A stretch of DNA of 64,000 bases, taken from positions 248,001 through 312,000 of the forward strand of contig CAWJAM010000016.1 of assembly GCA_963840835.1 (NCBI GenBank), written 5' to 3'. The position numbers and the translations under genes were made by a program. The DNA is from Rubrobacter_D sp963840835 (GTDB lineage: Bacteria; Actinomycetota; Rubrobacteria; Rubrobacterales; Rubrobacteraceae). The notes beneath the pieces were generated by a model, which was given only the letters and a program-made list of their open reading frames with translations, was not told the origin of the DNA and made no database searches. Each line of letters starts with the position of its first letter. The stretch's first letter is position 1. Shown one piece after another: positions 28,575-36,593 of this stretch.

Positions 28575-28969
28575 TTAGACGCCCTTCTGGGACTCTGGAT
28601 AACAATCTCACCCTGCTTGCGCACGATGACGTACTCTGTGCCGAACAACTCGTTCCGCTCACCTTGGTAGGTGTACCGTAAGGGCACACCATCGGGCAGG
28701 AAGAGCATGAGCTGGTGGGCAGCCTCCGCGTACTCCTTTTTTGCCTTCTTCAGGGCGTTCTCGTGTTGCCTGAGATCATTCTCGTAGCTCTGCCTGCGGT
28801 GGTGGTAGTCGAGGAAGGCATCCACGTCCTCGAATTCGTTGGGAACTTCGGGAGGCCCATTTGCTGCCCTGTAGGCTTGAAGCTGCTTATCAGCGTCGTT
28901 CTGGTCCTCCCGTGCTTCTATCAGTTGGCCGAGAATGCTCCGTACAGCCGTGTCAAAGTCTCCTGTCAT
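28571..28969 (-). CDS. hypothetical coiled-coil protein, 3' end set by IS insertion
   Basis: 132 residues. A long charged helical part (YENDLRQHENALKKAKKEYA) suggests a coiled coil, followed by RYTYQGERNELFGTEYVIVR. No family recognised. GGAGTAGG precedes the ATG. The stop lies in the ISNCY terminal repeat, so the original C-terminus may have been longer. It starts 31 bases from att copy B. Confidence 0.55.
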   Translation of the reverse strand: MTGDFDTAVRSILGQLIEAREDQNDADKQLQAYRAANGPPEVPNEFEDVDAFLDYHHRRQSYENDLRQHENALKKAKKEYAEAAHQLMLFLPDGVPLRYTYQGERNELFGTEYVIVRKQGEIVIQSPRRASN

Positions 28970-28999
28970 ATCCTACTCCTCATCCAGCGAATATCCTAC

Positions 29000-29170
29000 A
29001 TTGACACCACTGTTGACACCACCCAGGACGCAACACGCAGAAACGGTGGGCAACCACCAGCAAGGCAATCGGCTTGTTTAAGGCGATTCTGCAACGTAGG
29101 GCAACCTCTAGGAACAGGTGTCGGCGGAATATGGCTCCGAGGTGCGGATCCGAGAACCGTCGGTCGCCTT
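29000..29170 (+). repeat. att copy B: degraded integrase-site repeat with tRNA-His remnant
   Basis: TTGACACCACT at 29001-29011 and TTGACACCACC at 29013-29023, then the GCAACCACCAGCAA block, ending in a tRNA-like end at 29124-29169. The anticodon stem GCGGA/TCCGA is kept in part, but the loop reads ATATGGC and the T arm has changed (GCGGATCCGAGAACCGT). Order and spacing match copies A and C; the core has decayed. Confidence 0.65.
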
Positions 29171-29272
29171 TCTATATACCCCGTAGGTACGCCGAATGCG
29201 CGCCGCGAGGAACTCGGGGTTACCTTCCGGCCGCTTGGTAGCGGCGCGGCAGCACCAGGCCCGCGGGGGTAG

Positions 29273-29395
29273 GTCAGAGACCGTTCGAGGCAGATGGGGG
29301 AGAGGGAGGAGTGGCCGGGCGGCACCCTGCGCGTGCATTCGAAGCCGGGAGCAGGCGCGAGGTTGAAGGCGAGGGTGCCGCTGTACGGGTGGAAG
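29273..29395 (+). pseudogene. histidine kinase ATPase-domain remnant
   Basis: RQMGEREEWPGGTLRVHSKP followed by GAGARLKARVPLYG matches the end of a NarL-type sensor kinase HATPase domain (the G2 box and terminal strand). Upstream is a stop, so only the tail survives. Confidence 0.45.
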
Positions 29396-29573
29396 GTCTG
29401 GCGGACAGGGCTACACCACTCGGTCTACGTGGTATCCGAATGCAACGGATTCGCGAGCGCACGTGCGAGGCGCGACTCTCCGCCTCGGTGGGTCGGGAGC
29501 CTGACGAAGGATGGACGTGAGCGCCATGTTCGCGGGCTTGTTGGCGCCGTGCTTATGGACTCCGGGGATCGTC

Positions 29574-29591
29574 GGGGGCCTGCTGGCCCCC
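29574..29591 (+). terminator. GC-rich stem-loop
   Basis: GGGGGCC TGCT GGCCCCC, 7-bp stem followed by TCTC, directly before OIR site 15. Confidence 0.5.
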
Positions 29592-29661
29592 TCTCGGCTA
29601 AGCGGAGCGCGCGGAAGACCAGCCCCTGCAAGTTTGTAGGCACAGAGTTCTCCGAAGTTTG
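29591..29661 (+). repeat. OIR site 15 (diverged)
   Basis: GCGGAGCGCGCGGAAGAC corresponds to the left arm, then TGCAAGTTTGTAGGCACAG and TTCTCCGAAGTTT correspond to right units. More mutated than most copies. Confidence 0.6.
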
Positions 29662-29738
29662 AGGTAGCGAAAGACTATGGCCTGGATGTACTATGAACCG
29701 GTCCGCATGATGACTTCGCCGTGTATCGAGAGGAGAGC

Positions 29739-30368
29739 ATGAACCTCGCCGTCCTTCCCCTCGCCATCACGATGAACGCGGGACCGCAGATCATGTCGGC
29801 GATCGTCTTCGTCACAGCCCCCAAGCCGCTTAAACTCTCGGCCTACTTTCTGGCGGGCGTGGTGATCGCCGTCACCGCCGGCGTCACGCTTACTTACACC
29901 CTCGCCAGCGTGCTGGGCAACAGCATCTCGCTTGGCGACCCCTCAAATTCCGGATCGATCGGCAACATCATCCAGTACGTGCTGGTCGGACTGCTCGTAT
30001 TCCTGTCCATCAGGAGCTACGTGCGCCGTGAGACGAGCGAGCCACCGAGGTGGCTTGGCACCCTGCAAAACGCCAAGCCCACGACGGCGTTCACGACCGG
30101 ACTGCTGCTGCTCTCGGTTTTCCCTTCCGACCTCATGATTCTTGTGTCGGTGGGGGTGAATCTGTCGCAGCAAAACGCCTCACTTCTGGGCGCTGTACCT
30201 TTCATGGTGGCAACCATCCTCATAGCGGCGCTTCCGGTGCTGTCTTACTTGTTGTTTCGCAGGCGCGCCGAGCGGGTCATGCCCAAGGTGCGCGACTGGA
30301 TGAACACGCATAGCTGGCTTGTGAACATCATCGTCTACGTGGTGTTCATCTTGCTGATCCTCGCCTGA
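29739..30368 (+). CDS. GAP/Sap family membrane protein
   Basis: 209 residues, about six membrane segments, N-terminus MNLAVLPLAITMNAGPQIMS, central TGLLLLSVFPSDLMILVSVG. Matches the Sap (GAP) family known from mycobacteria, where members help lipid or glycopeptidolipid export; role here is inference. GAGAGGAGAG lies before ATG 29739, preferred over an upstream GTG. Confidence 0.8.
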   Translation: MNLAVLPLAITMNAGPQIMSAIVFVTAPKPLKLSAYFLAGVVIAVTAGVTLTYTLASVLGNSISLGDPSNSGSIGNIIQYVLVGLLVFLSIRSYVRRETSEPPRWLGTLQNAKPTTAFTTGLLLLSVFPSDLMILVSVGVNLSQQNASLLGAVPFMVATILIAALPVLSYLLFRRRAERVMPKVRDWMNTHSWLVNIIVYVVFILLILA

Positions 30369-30390
30369 GGAGCACACTGAAGCGCCGACC

Positions 30391-30457
30391 CTATTCACCG
30401 GTGTGCGTGGAAGGACATTCTCGGAACTTCCCCCGTACGGCGCTCTCGGAGGCGCGC
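30391..30457 (+). repeat. OIR site 16
   Basis: CTATTCACCGGTGTGCGTGG, AAGGAC, ATTCTCGGAACTTCCCC, GTACGGCG, CTCTCGGAGGCGCG. Confidence 0.85.
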
Positions 30458-30498
30458 CACGTCGTAACGGCTAGCAACACTCAAGCAACGCCAAAGAT

Positions 30499-31290
30499 GT
30501 GCCCGGTGAGAACGCGAACGTTCCCTCGCAGATCGGGCGCATCACGCCCGCCGGCGTCATCACCGAGTTCGGTCCGGTGTGCGAATTCTGCACGGTGACC
30601 GACATCATCCAGGGGCCGGACGACGTCCTGTACTACACGACGAACAACCCCATCCTCGGGCGCATCACGACGGCCGGCGAGATCCTGGATCCCATCGCAA
30701 TCCCGAACTCGAACGCGGTCGCAGGCGACCTGGCGGTGCGCGGCGACGAGATCTGGTTCACCGACTTCAACAACGACAGCCTCTGGCGCTACGACGTGGG
30801 CGCGGGGCAGTTCACCCAGTTCAACGTCCCCGAGCCGAGCGACGTCGTCGTCGACGAGGCCGGGATCGTCTGGTTCGCCGCGCCCCTGGAGCAAGCGATC
30901 GGCAGGCTCGACCCGGCGACCGGTGCCGTGACACTCACGCCAACCGACACACTCATCCCGCACCAGCTCGCCATCGCCGCCGACGGGGACATCTGGTTCA
31001 CAGCGCGCTTCACCCGGCAGGGGGTTGGCGAGCTCGACCCGGACACGAACAACGTCCGCGAGTTCCCGCTTACCAACGTCGGACCGCAAGGCATTGCATC
31101 TTCTCCAGACGGCTCGGTGTGGTTCACCCAGACCACCAAGGGCAACGTCGCCCGGATCACGGACGCCGGCGTCACCGAGGGCAAGGTCGTCAAGAACAGC
31201 GAGCCGTTCGGGATCACGGTCGCGCCCAACGGCGACCCCTGGTACACGATGATGAGCGCCAACAAGATCGCCACCTTGCAGCTGAGGTAG
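30499..31290 (+). CDS. streptogramin lyase-like beta-propeller (Vgb-like), probably 5'-truncated
   Basis: 263 residues of repeated propeller blades (GRITPAGVITEF, GDEIWFTDFNNDSLWRYD, DGDIWFTARFTRQGVGELDP, DGSVWFTQTTKGNVARIT). Vgb-type lyases linearise streptogramin B; many relatives are secreted proteins of unknown role. Here there is no signal peptide and no ribosome site, and the frame opens 41 bases after OIR site 16, so the N-terminus was probably lost at the site. Confidence 0.65.
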   Translation: MPGENANVPSQIGRITPAGVITEFGPVCEFCTVTDIIQGPDDVLYYTTNNPILGRITTAGEILDPIAIPNSNAVAGDLAVRGDEIWFTDFNNDSLWRYDVGAGQFTQFNVPEPSDVVVDEAGIVWFAAPLEQAIGRLDPATGAVTLTPTDTLIPHQLAIAADGDIWFTARFTRQGVGELDPDTNNVREFPLTNVGPQGIASSPDGSVWFTQTTKGNVARITDAGVTEGKVVKNSEPFGITVAPNGDPWYTMMSANKIATLQLR

Positions 31291-31298
31291 GCGGCGGA

Positions 31299-31328
31299 GG
31301 GCCGGGGCTTGTGCGGAGCCCCGGCCCC
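31299..31328 (+). terminator. strong stem-loop terminator
   Basis: GGGCCGGGGCT and AGCCCCGGCCC form an 11-bp stem after the Vgb-like gene, touching the left arm of OIR site 17. Confidence 0.7.
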
Positions 31329-31349
31329 CTATTCACGCAACTGCCTGGA
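31329..31349 (+). repeat. OIR site 17, left arm (split by IS5 element)
   Basis: CTATTCACGCAACTGCCTGG then A, where the IS5 terminal repeat begins. The right arm resumes at 34225. Confidence 0.8.
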
Positions 31350-31400
31350 GAGACTGTATGAGAAGTGGTCCTCGGAGGGTATTTCGCTACTCTAGCAGGT

Positions 31401-32147
31401 ATGAGAAAACTTTACCCCACGGATCTCTCCGACGCCGAATGGAAATACATAAAGCCTCACTTGCCCGCTCCCAAAGGATTCGGACGGCCCAGGGTCCACC
31501 TTCTTCGCGAGATCCTAAACGCCGTCTTCTACCTCCTCAAAAGCGGCTGCCAGTGGCGCTTACTTCCTCACGACTTTCCTCGATGGCCCACCGTCTAGCA
31601 CAATTTCAGAAAATGGCGTATCGACGGCACCTTGGAGAGGCTCAACCGAGCCATCCGCGAACGCCTCAGGGTTCGGCTAGGCAGAGATCTTCAGCCAAGC
31701 GCTGGCGTGGTCGATTCCCAGTCTGTAAAGAGCACGGGCGTGGGCACAGAAGAGCGCGGTTACGACGGCGCCAAGAAGGTCAAAGGAGGCAAGCGCCATA
31801 TCCTGGTGGACACCGAGGGTTTCGTGCTAAGAGCCAAAGTCCACAGCGCCAAGGTGATGGATTACGAAGGAATCAAGACGCTACTGCATCGAGCCGAGGA
31901 GCGATTTCCTCGCCTGACTCATCTGTGGCTGGAGGCGGGTTACAGAGGAGAGGACAAGGGCAAGGACTGGGTCCAGAAGACGTTGGGTTGGAGCGTGGAT
32001 CTGGTGGAGCGTCCGAAAAAGCCCGCTCCCGAAGAGGTGCTTATGGCATGGGCTGCGGAGTGGGCCAAAGAGGGCGTGAGAAGGCGGATTGGCAGAAACT
32101 ATTGTCCCCTAAAGGCTTTGTGGTTTTGCCGAGAAGGTGGGTAGTGG
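31401..32147 (+). pseudogene. IS5-family transposase, 5' part
   Basis: MRKLYPTDLSDAEWKYIKPH starts the N-terminal domain. At 31596-31598 an in-frame TAG replaces the expected Tyr codon (WPTV-stop-HNFRKWRIDG), and the frame then continues. GVVDSQSVKSTGVG holds the first Asp; HLWLEAGYRG corresponds to the second catalytic segment but with Glu where Asp is usual. Near 32079 a frameshift leads to ADWQKLLSPKGFVVLPRRWV, and at 32147-32149 a serine-recombinase element interrupts the gene. Not functional. Confidence 0.8.
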
Positions 32148-33766
32148 AGATAGTCTGAACGCAAATGACAAAAACGCACATGTTCGCTGCTCGGATCGGT
32201 GGGGATCACGTAACGGATCTCCACCTCCTCGCCCGTGACGATCACCCGGTCGATGAGTAGTTCCACCAGCTTCCTTTTTTGCTCGAAGGTCGCCTCGGCG
32301 AGTCCTCCGCCTACCCTCCCGCAGAAATCCTCGATGGAGCCGGCCACCCCTACGAGTTCCATGCGCTGGTGGGACTGGGACCGAAGCTGCCTCTCCTGGG
32401 CCGCAAGAGATTCGTCTCTTTGTTCGAGGTCCTTGCGGCGCCTCTGGTACTCAGCCAACGGAATGACCTCCCCGAGGTAAGCTTCGGTCAGCCGCTCCAA
32501 CTGGCGCCCGAGGGCTGAGCGGCCCTTGCGGAGGTTCTCCTGGCGCGCTTTGAGCTCCTGCGGCAGCCACTCGCCGCCGTGCGCTCGCCGCAGCGCATCC
32601 GTGATGGCCTCGGGATGAGTCAATACTTCGCACAGATCCCTCCAGACGATCTCCTCTAGCTGCTCGGCCGGGGCGTAGCGCGAGGGGCATTTCTCCTCCG
32701 GCGCGCTCTGAGCTTTGTTGAACTTGCCCGAGCACACGTAGTATCTCTGCTTGCGGTCGTTGTTCTTCCCGAAGCTCTTGGCGACCGCTATGGAGGCCAG
32801 CATGCACTCTCCGCAGCTTACCAACGCCCGCAGGAGGTGCTCGTTGGCCTTGTTGTTGCGCCTGGCGAAGGACTTGTTCTTGGAGAGCTTCTGTGCGACG
32901 AGGTCGAATTGTTCCTGACCGACCACCTCCGGCACCTCCCCAATGAAGATCCACTCCTCCTCAGGAAGCGGGACGGAGGAGTTGTGGGGATGGCCTATGG
33001 GGTGGGTGGCCGAGCGCCGGATCCTGGCGGGACGGTAGCGCACGCGCTCAGCGTAGACTTTGCCCGTGTAGACAGGATTGGTCAGTATCCCGCGCAGGGT
33101 GGCGGTGCTCCACGCCTTCCCGCCTCTCGGAGCGGGAACGCCCATCTCCCGCAGGTGCCTGGAGACACCGAAAAGGCTCGCTCCCGGCTCGAGGTAGGCC
33201 GCGAAGATCTCAGCGACCACCGCGGCCTTCGCCTCGTCGAGGCTCACTCCTGCCGGGTCGCGGGGCCGGTCGGGATCCACCCGCAAGCCGTAGGGCACGT
33301 GTGTCCACGGCAACAGGAGCCCCGCCTTGTACTTGGCGAGCCTCCCCCGGCGCATCCTCTCTGAGAGCAGCGTCCTCTCGTACTCGGCCACCGCCCCGCG
33401 GATCTGCAAGAGGAGCTGATCGTTGGGCTCCGAACTCATCGGCCTCTCCACGAACTCCACCTTACAGCCAGCCTTCTCCAACTCCTCGACGAGAACCATC
33501 TGGTGGACGTAGTTGCGAGCGAGGCGGTCCGGGGATGGGACCACGACAACCCCGAGTTCCCGCATCCGCGCCTTGTCGCGCAGGGCGTCGAGGGCGGGGC
33601 GCTTCAGCGTCGTCCCGCTGTAGCCGTCGTCGCGGAAGATGTCCTCCTCCGCAAGCTCCCATCCCTTCTCCCGCGCGTACCTCGATACCATCTCCAACTG
33701 TTGGTCAATCGTCTGGAGTTTGACCTGCCTGGAGGTCGAGACCCGGACGTACGCCGCCACCCTCAT
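32099..33766 (-). CDS. large serine recombinase
   Basis: 555 residues. Resolvase catalytic domain with nucleophile Ser10 (AAYVRVSTSRQ) and SPDRLARN; recombinase domain (YGLRVDPDRPRDPAGVSLDE, ILTNPVYTGKVYAERV); zinc ribbon (CGECMLASIAV, then a CSGK and a C); and a C-terminal coiled coil. GAGGAGGAG before ATG 33766. The frame crosses the att core: the last 16 residues (LHYPPSRQNHKAFRGQ) come from the antisense of the IS5 target. In a circle the frame would instead run on through attP. It likely catalyses excision and integration of its own small element. Confidence 0.85.
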   Translation of the reverse strand: MRVAAYVRVSTSRQVKLQTIDQQLEMVSRYAREKGWELAEEDIFRDDGYSGTTLKRPALDALRDKARMRELGVVVVPSPDRLARNYVHQMVLVEELEKAGCKVEFVERPMSSEPNDQLLLQIRGAVAEYERTLLSERMRRGRLAKYKAGLLLPWTHVPYGLRVDPDRPRDPAGVSLDEAKAAVVAEIFAAYLEPGASLFGVSRHLREMGVPAPRGGKAWSTATLRGILTNPVYTGKVYAERVRYRPARIRRSATHPIGHPHNSSVPLPEEEWIFIGEVPEVVGQEQFDLVAQKLSKNKSFARRNNKANEHLLRALVSCGECMLASIAVAKSFGKNNDRKQRYYVCSGKFNKAQSAPEEKCPSRYAPAEQLEEIVWRDLCEVLTHPEAITDALRRAHGGEWLPQELKARQENLRKGRSALGRQLERLTEAYLGEVIPLAEYQRRRKDLEQRDESLAAQERQLRSQSHQRMELVGVAGSIEDFCGRVGGGLAEATFEQKRKLVELLIDRVIVTGEEVEIRYVIPTDPSSEHVRFCHLRSDYLHYPPSRQNHKAFRGQ

Positions 33767-34073
33767 GGTACTCCTCCTCGTCATTCGCCCTCGGAGCACG
33801 AGCTTGCTCGTTTTCGAGGCTCCACTGCAGGATGGCCTGGTACGCCCGATCCCAGCGTTGCCTCCCATCCGGGCGTTCCATCGCTTCCCGACGTACGTGC
33901 CACCGACGTTTCATCGTCTCCTCCGTGCCGAGTGATCCCGGCAGGAGGATAGGCCGAGCCTGCGGTCGCCACGTCAGTTTGGCGGTACGTTAGGTTTGGT
34001 CGGCGAGAGTGGCCGAGCGAGAGCCGCGCAGGCCGGATCATGCAGAACTTGTCATTTGCGAGCAGTCCATCGA
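32148..34073 (-). mobile_element. minimal large-serine-recombinase element in an IS5 transposase gene
   Basis: The transposase reads GTGGAG at 32144-32149 and resumes GAGCGGACG at 34072, so a GAG core is shared. The 12-bp inverted repeat CGCAAATGACAA lies 10 bases inside the left core (32160-32171) and 11 bases inside the right core (34049-34060). The ends joined as a circle give a symmetric attP around GAG. Cargo is only the recombinase and one small upstream ORF. Confidence 0.75.
33705..33914 (-). CDS. small protein upstream of and overlapping the serine recombinase
   Basis: 69 codons with GGAGGAG seven bases before the ATG. MERPDGRQRWDRAYQAILQW then a charged stretch; the end overlaps the recombinase start by 62 bases in another frame. 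No family recognised. Being the only other gene of the element, a directionality or regulatory role is conceivable but is speculation. Confidence 0.5.
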   Translation of the reverse strand: MKRRWHVRREAMERPDGRQRWDRAYQAILQWSLENEQARAPRANDEEEYHEGGGVRPGLDLQAGQTPDD

Positions 34074-34074
34074 G

Positions 34075-34205
34075 CGGACGATCGCTTGGATCGAGCAAAA
34101 CAGGAGGATGAGCCTATGGATTAGGAGAGGTTGTGTGCGAGCGGCGAGGCGTTCGTGTACGCTGCTATGATCCGCCTCATGGCGAGGCGGATCGCCCGTG
34201 TTTGA
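34075..34205 (+). pseudogene. IS5-family transposase, 3' part
   Basis: RTIAWIEQNRRMS, a short damaged stretch with a frame change, then ERLCASGEAFVYAAMIRLMA and RRIARV-stop: the normal C-terminus of the transposase, carrying the Glu region. It continues the gene broken at 32149. Confidence 0.75.
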
Positions 34206-34224
34206 GGACTTTTCATACAGTCTC

Positions 34225-34272
34225 GAAAGGCTTATTCTCGGAACTTCGCGCTGAGGGGGTTCTCAGAAGTTC
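34225..34272 (+). repeat. OIR site 17, right arm
   Basis: GAAAGGCTT, ATTCTCGGAACTTCGCG, CTGAGGGGG, TTCTCAGAAGTTC. Joined to 31329-31349 it restores a normal site. The stop of the SDR gene overlaps its last bases. Confidence 0.8.
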
Positions 34273-35119
34273 ACGCCTCCTCAATAGCAAGCGAAGCGGA
34301 CAGGTCACGGTGGGCGTCGACCTGGGCGAGCAGGTCTTTCGCCTTCTGCTCGACGCCGGCGACGGCGTCGGCACCGGCGACCCAGCGGACTGGCGGCTCC
34401 TGGGAGCCGGCGAGCTGGACCAGCGCCGTGGCGAGCTTGGCGGGATCGCCGCCCTGCAGGCCGTTCATGCCGGTCCAGGCCGCGACGGTCTGCCTGGTGC
34501 GCTCGGCGTAATCCTCGATCGAGGACTCGACGTAGCTCGTCGACTCCGGCGTGAGCAGGTCGGTGCGGAAGAAGCCGGGCTCGACAACCATCGTGCGGAT
34601 GCCGAACGGTGCGACCTCCGGCGTGAGCGATTCCATCCAGCCTTCGACGGCGAACTTGCTGGCGGCGTAGGCGGAGGTGAACTCCTGCCCGATCAGGCCG
34701 GCGGAGGAACTCATGGTCACCACGACTCCGGATCGCTGGGTGCGCATGACCGGCAGGACGGCGCGGGTGACGTTCAGCGGCCCGAAAAGGTTGGTCTCCA
34801 CCTGTGCCCGGAAGTCGTCGGCGCTTATCTCCTCGAAGAAGCCGGCGTAGAAGTTGCCGGCGTTGTTGACCAGCACGTCGATCCGGCCGAACCGGTCGAG
34901 CGCGGCGTCTACCGCCGCCCGGGCGCTGGCCGGGTCGGTGACGTCCAGGGCCACGGCCAGCAGGTCGTCGCGCGTGCCGAGCGCTGCGGTGACCCGCTCG
35001 GGGTTGCGGCCGGTGGCCACGACCGCGTGCCCGGCTGTCAGGGCCGCCTGCGCGATGTCCACTCCCATGCCCCGGCCGGCACCGGTAACGAGCCAAACCT
35101 TCTTGTCGGTATCGGGCAC
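34271..35119 (-). CDS. short-chain dehydrogenase/reductase
   Basis: 282 residues: cofactor motif LVTGAGRGMG, NNAGNFYAG, catalytic SSSAGLIG...YAASK. Classical SDR, NAD(P)-dependent oxidoreductase with unknown substrate. GTG start with AAAGGAG upstream. Its stop codon lies in OIR site 17. Confidence 0.85.
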   Translation of the reverse strand: MPDTDKKVWLVTGAGRGMGVDIAQAALTAGHAVVATGRNPERVTAALGTRDDLLAVALDVTDPASARAAVDAALDRFGRIDVLVNNAGNFYAGFFEEISADDFRAQVETNLFGPLNVTRAVLPVMRTQRSGVVVTMSSSAGLIGQEFTSAYAASKFAVEGWMESLTPEVAPFGIRTMVVEPGFFRTDLLTPESTSYVESSIEDYAERTRQTVAAWTGMNGLQGGDPAKLATALVQLAGSQEPPVRWVAGADAVAGVEQKAKDLLAQVDAHRDLSASLAIEEA

Positions 35120-35170
35120 TGATGTACTCCTTTATGGTTGGGCGCTACACGCTTGACGGTATCATCCTCG

Positions 35171-35243
35171 CTATTCACCGGAGTGCGTGGAAGGTAGATT
35201 CTCCGAAGTTGGACTTCCGCTTTACGGAGTTATAGGAAGTTAG
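35171..35243 (+). repeat. OIR site 18
   Basis: CTATTCACCGGAGTGCGTGG, AAGG, TAG, ATTCTCCGAAGTTGGACTTC, CGCTTTACGGAG, TTATAGGAAGTTAGG. The right arm is of the longer-unit type and almost identical to site 20. Confidence 0.9.
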
Positions 35244-35316
35244 GGTCACTTCCCGGAGCCCCTCTTGGTAGCGTAAGATGTTCGCAGCTTCGTATGAGCT
35301 CTAAAGGAGAACCACC

Positions 35317-35607
35317 ATCGATGCGCAGGCAAAGAGCGACGGGCTGCAGCTGCTTCGGGCCATCAACGCAACCCAAGCCCACGGGCAAGAGGGGGCCAGG
35401 GTGGACCCGACCAGGGCCGCGCACGAGGCCGGGCTGGACGTAGGCGATGTCGGCTCCGAGCTTTACCACCACGCCTTGGGCTACCTCCTCGAGGAGGGCG
35501 CGTTGGTGGGGGACGAGCACACGGCGTTCGACGTCGGCGAGGAGCACCCCCACGGCTACGCGCTCTACTTCTTCACCCTGCGGGCACTGAAGCTGCTAGA
35601 AGGGTAG
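35317..35607 (+). CDS. small hypothetical protein, possible ATC start
   Basis: A frame of 96 codons (AKSDGLQLLRAINATQAHGQ ... FFTLRALKLLEG) with helical, winged-helix-like character. AAAGGAG at 35303-35309 lies seven bases before an in-frame ATC at 35317; a stop at 35302 excludes an earlier start, and the nearest in-frame standard start is GTG at 35401. Either ATC is used or the start was mutated. No family recognised. Confidence 0.55.
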   Translation: MDAQAKSDGLQLLRAINATQAHGQEGARVDPTRAAHEAGLDVGDVGSELYHHALGYLLEEGALVGDEHTAFDVGEEHPHGYALYFFTLRALKLLEG

Positions 35608-35622
35608 CTCTTCTCGCTACCC
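35602..35622 (+). terminator. bidirectional stem-loop between convergent genes
   Basis: GGGTAGC TCTTCTC GCTACCC: a perfect 7-bp stem covering the stops of both the 35317 and the 35617 genes. Confidence 0.6.
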
Positions 35623-35991
35623 GGCGATGGTGAGCAGGCACACCGCGTCGCTCAAGGCTTCCACCGTGTGCCTTACCCCAGCGTCGCAGGTGAGCAAAGT
35701 ATCAGATCCCGCCTCTGCCACCACCACCTCAGCCACCATGAAGCGGATGCGCCCCTCCCGGACGCTCAGGCTCAAGGGGCCCGGTGCGGCGTGTTCCTCG
35801 AGCCTATCTCCGCCTTTCATGACCAGGAGCACCACGCTCATGCCCTCGCCCTTACGCAGGGTGATGGAGTTGCGCTGCCCTCGCTGCCAAGCTCCCTCCT
35901 CCATCAGATGGCCTACCTCGGCCCCCAGATCGAACCTCTGCAGCGGGCCGTGCAAAGGGCGCTCCGACCCGGGGTGTGGTCTGCTGGACAT
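35617..35991 (-). CDS. cupin-domain protein
   Basis: 124 residues, GHLMEEGAWQRGQRNSITLR, LRKGEGMSVVLLVMKGGDRL and a C-terminal CDAGVRHTVEAL typical of one cupin barrel; the usual His ligands are partly missing (H in RHTV remains), so metal binding is uncertain. AAAAGGAGG before ATG 35991. Confidence 0.7.
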   Translation of the reverse strand: MSSRPHPGSERPLHGPLQRFDLGAEVGHLMEEGAWQRGQRNSITLRKGEGMSVVLLVMKGGDRLEEHAAPGPLSLSVREGRIRFMVAEVVVAEAGSDTLLTCDAGVRHTVEALSDAVCLLTIAG

Positions 35992-36059
35992 GCCCTTGCC
36001 TCCTTTTAGTGGCCACCCGCTTGCAAGGGCCATGCTATCAAGAACCATACAAGAGCACT

Positions 36060-36101
36060 CTATTCACCGGAGTGCGTGGAAGAGGGAGTCTCCGAAGTTC
36101 G
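36060..36101 (+). repeat. OIR site 19
   Basis: CTATTCACCGGAGTGCGTGG, AAGAGGGA, GTCTCCGAAGTTCGC. One right unit. Confidence 0.85.
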
Positions 36102-36180
36102 CTGATGCAGAAACGTGCGTCCTGAGGATACTAAGCGTGCCGAATGTTGGTCGGGACACTGGGTTGGAGGGGGTCTTCCC

Positions 36181-36576
36181 ATGAGCTTGAGCGAGTACAA
36201 GGTGGTCGCAGGGTTGGCGGTCTCGGACATGGACCGTGCCAGAGAGTTCTACGAAAGCAAGCTGGGCCTCTCGGTGGGCATCGACTCAGGCGACAACGTG
36301 GCGTACCGGTGCGCGGAGGGGAGCGTATTGCACGTCTACCTCTCGCCGGAGCACGCAGGCAAGTCGAGGGCGACACTGGCCAGCTGGTACGTAGACGACG
36401 TTGAGGGGGTCGTCGACGAGCTGACCTCGAAGGGCGTAGCCTTCCAGCACTACGACGTGGGAGCTATCATCACGGACGAGAAGGGCATAGCCACGTTCGA
36501 GGGAGGAGCCGAGGTCGCCTACCTCAGGGACCCGGATGGCAACACCCTCTCGATCGCCAAGAAGCCGCGTATCTGA
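36181..36576 (+). CDS. VOC/glyoxalase-fold protein
   Basis: 131 residues: VVAGLAVSDMDRAREFYESK (first strand-helix), ASWYVDDVEGVVDELTSKGV and AYLRDPDGNTLSI (end motif with acidic ligand). Vicinal oxygen chelate family; members are glyoxalases, dioxygenases or fosfomycin/bleomycin-binding proteins. GGAGG precedes the ATG. Single-gene block between sites 19 and 20. Confidence 0.85.
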   Translation: MSLSEYKVVAGLAVSDMDRAREFYESKLGLSVGIDSGDNVAYRCAEGSVLHVYLSPEHAGKSRATLASWYVDDVEGVVDELTSKGVAFQHYDVGAIITDEKGIATFEGGAEVAYLRDPDGNTLSIAKKPRI

Positions 36577-36593
36577 CTGCGCTCAGAGCCCAT

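Larger units (their letters stand above)
31350..34224 (+). mobile_element. IS5-family element carrying a nested serine-recombinase element
   Basis: Terminal repeats GAGACTGTATGAGAAGT (left) and, inverted, GAGACTGTATGAAAAGT (right, ending 34224). Inserted between GTGGA-type left arm and AAGG of OIR site 17. Contains the broken transposase gene and, within it, a 1.9-kb large-serine-recombinase element. Confidence 0.8.
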
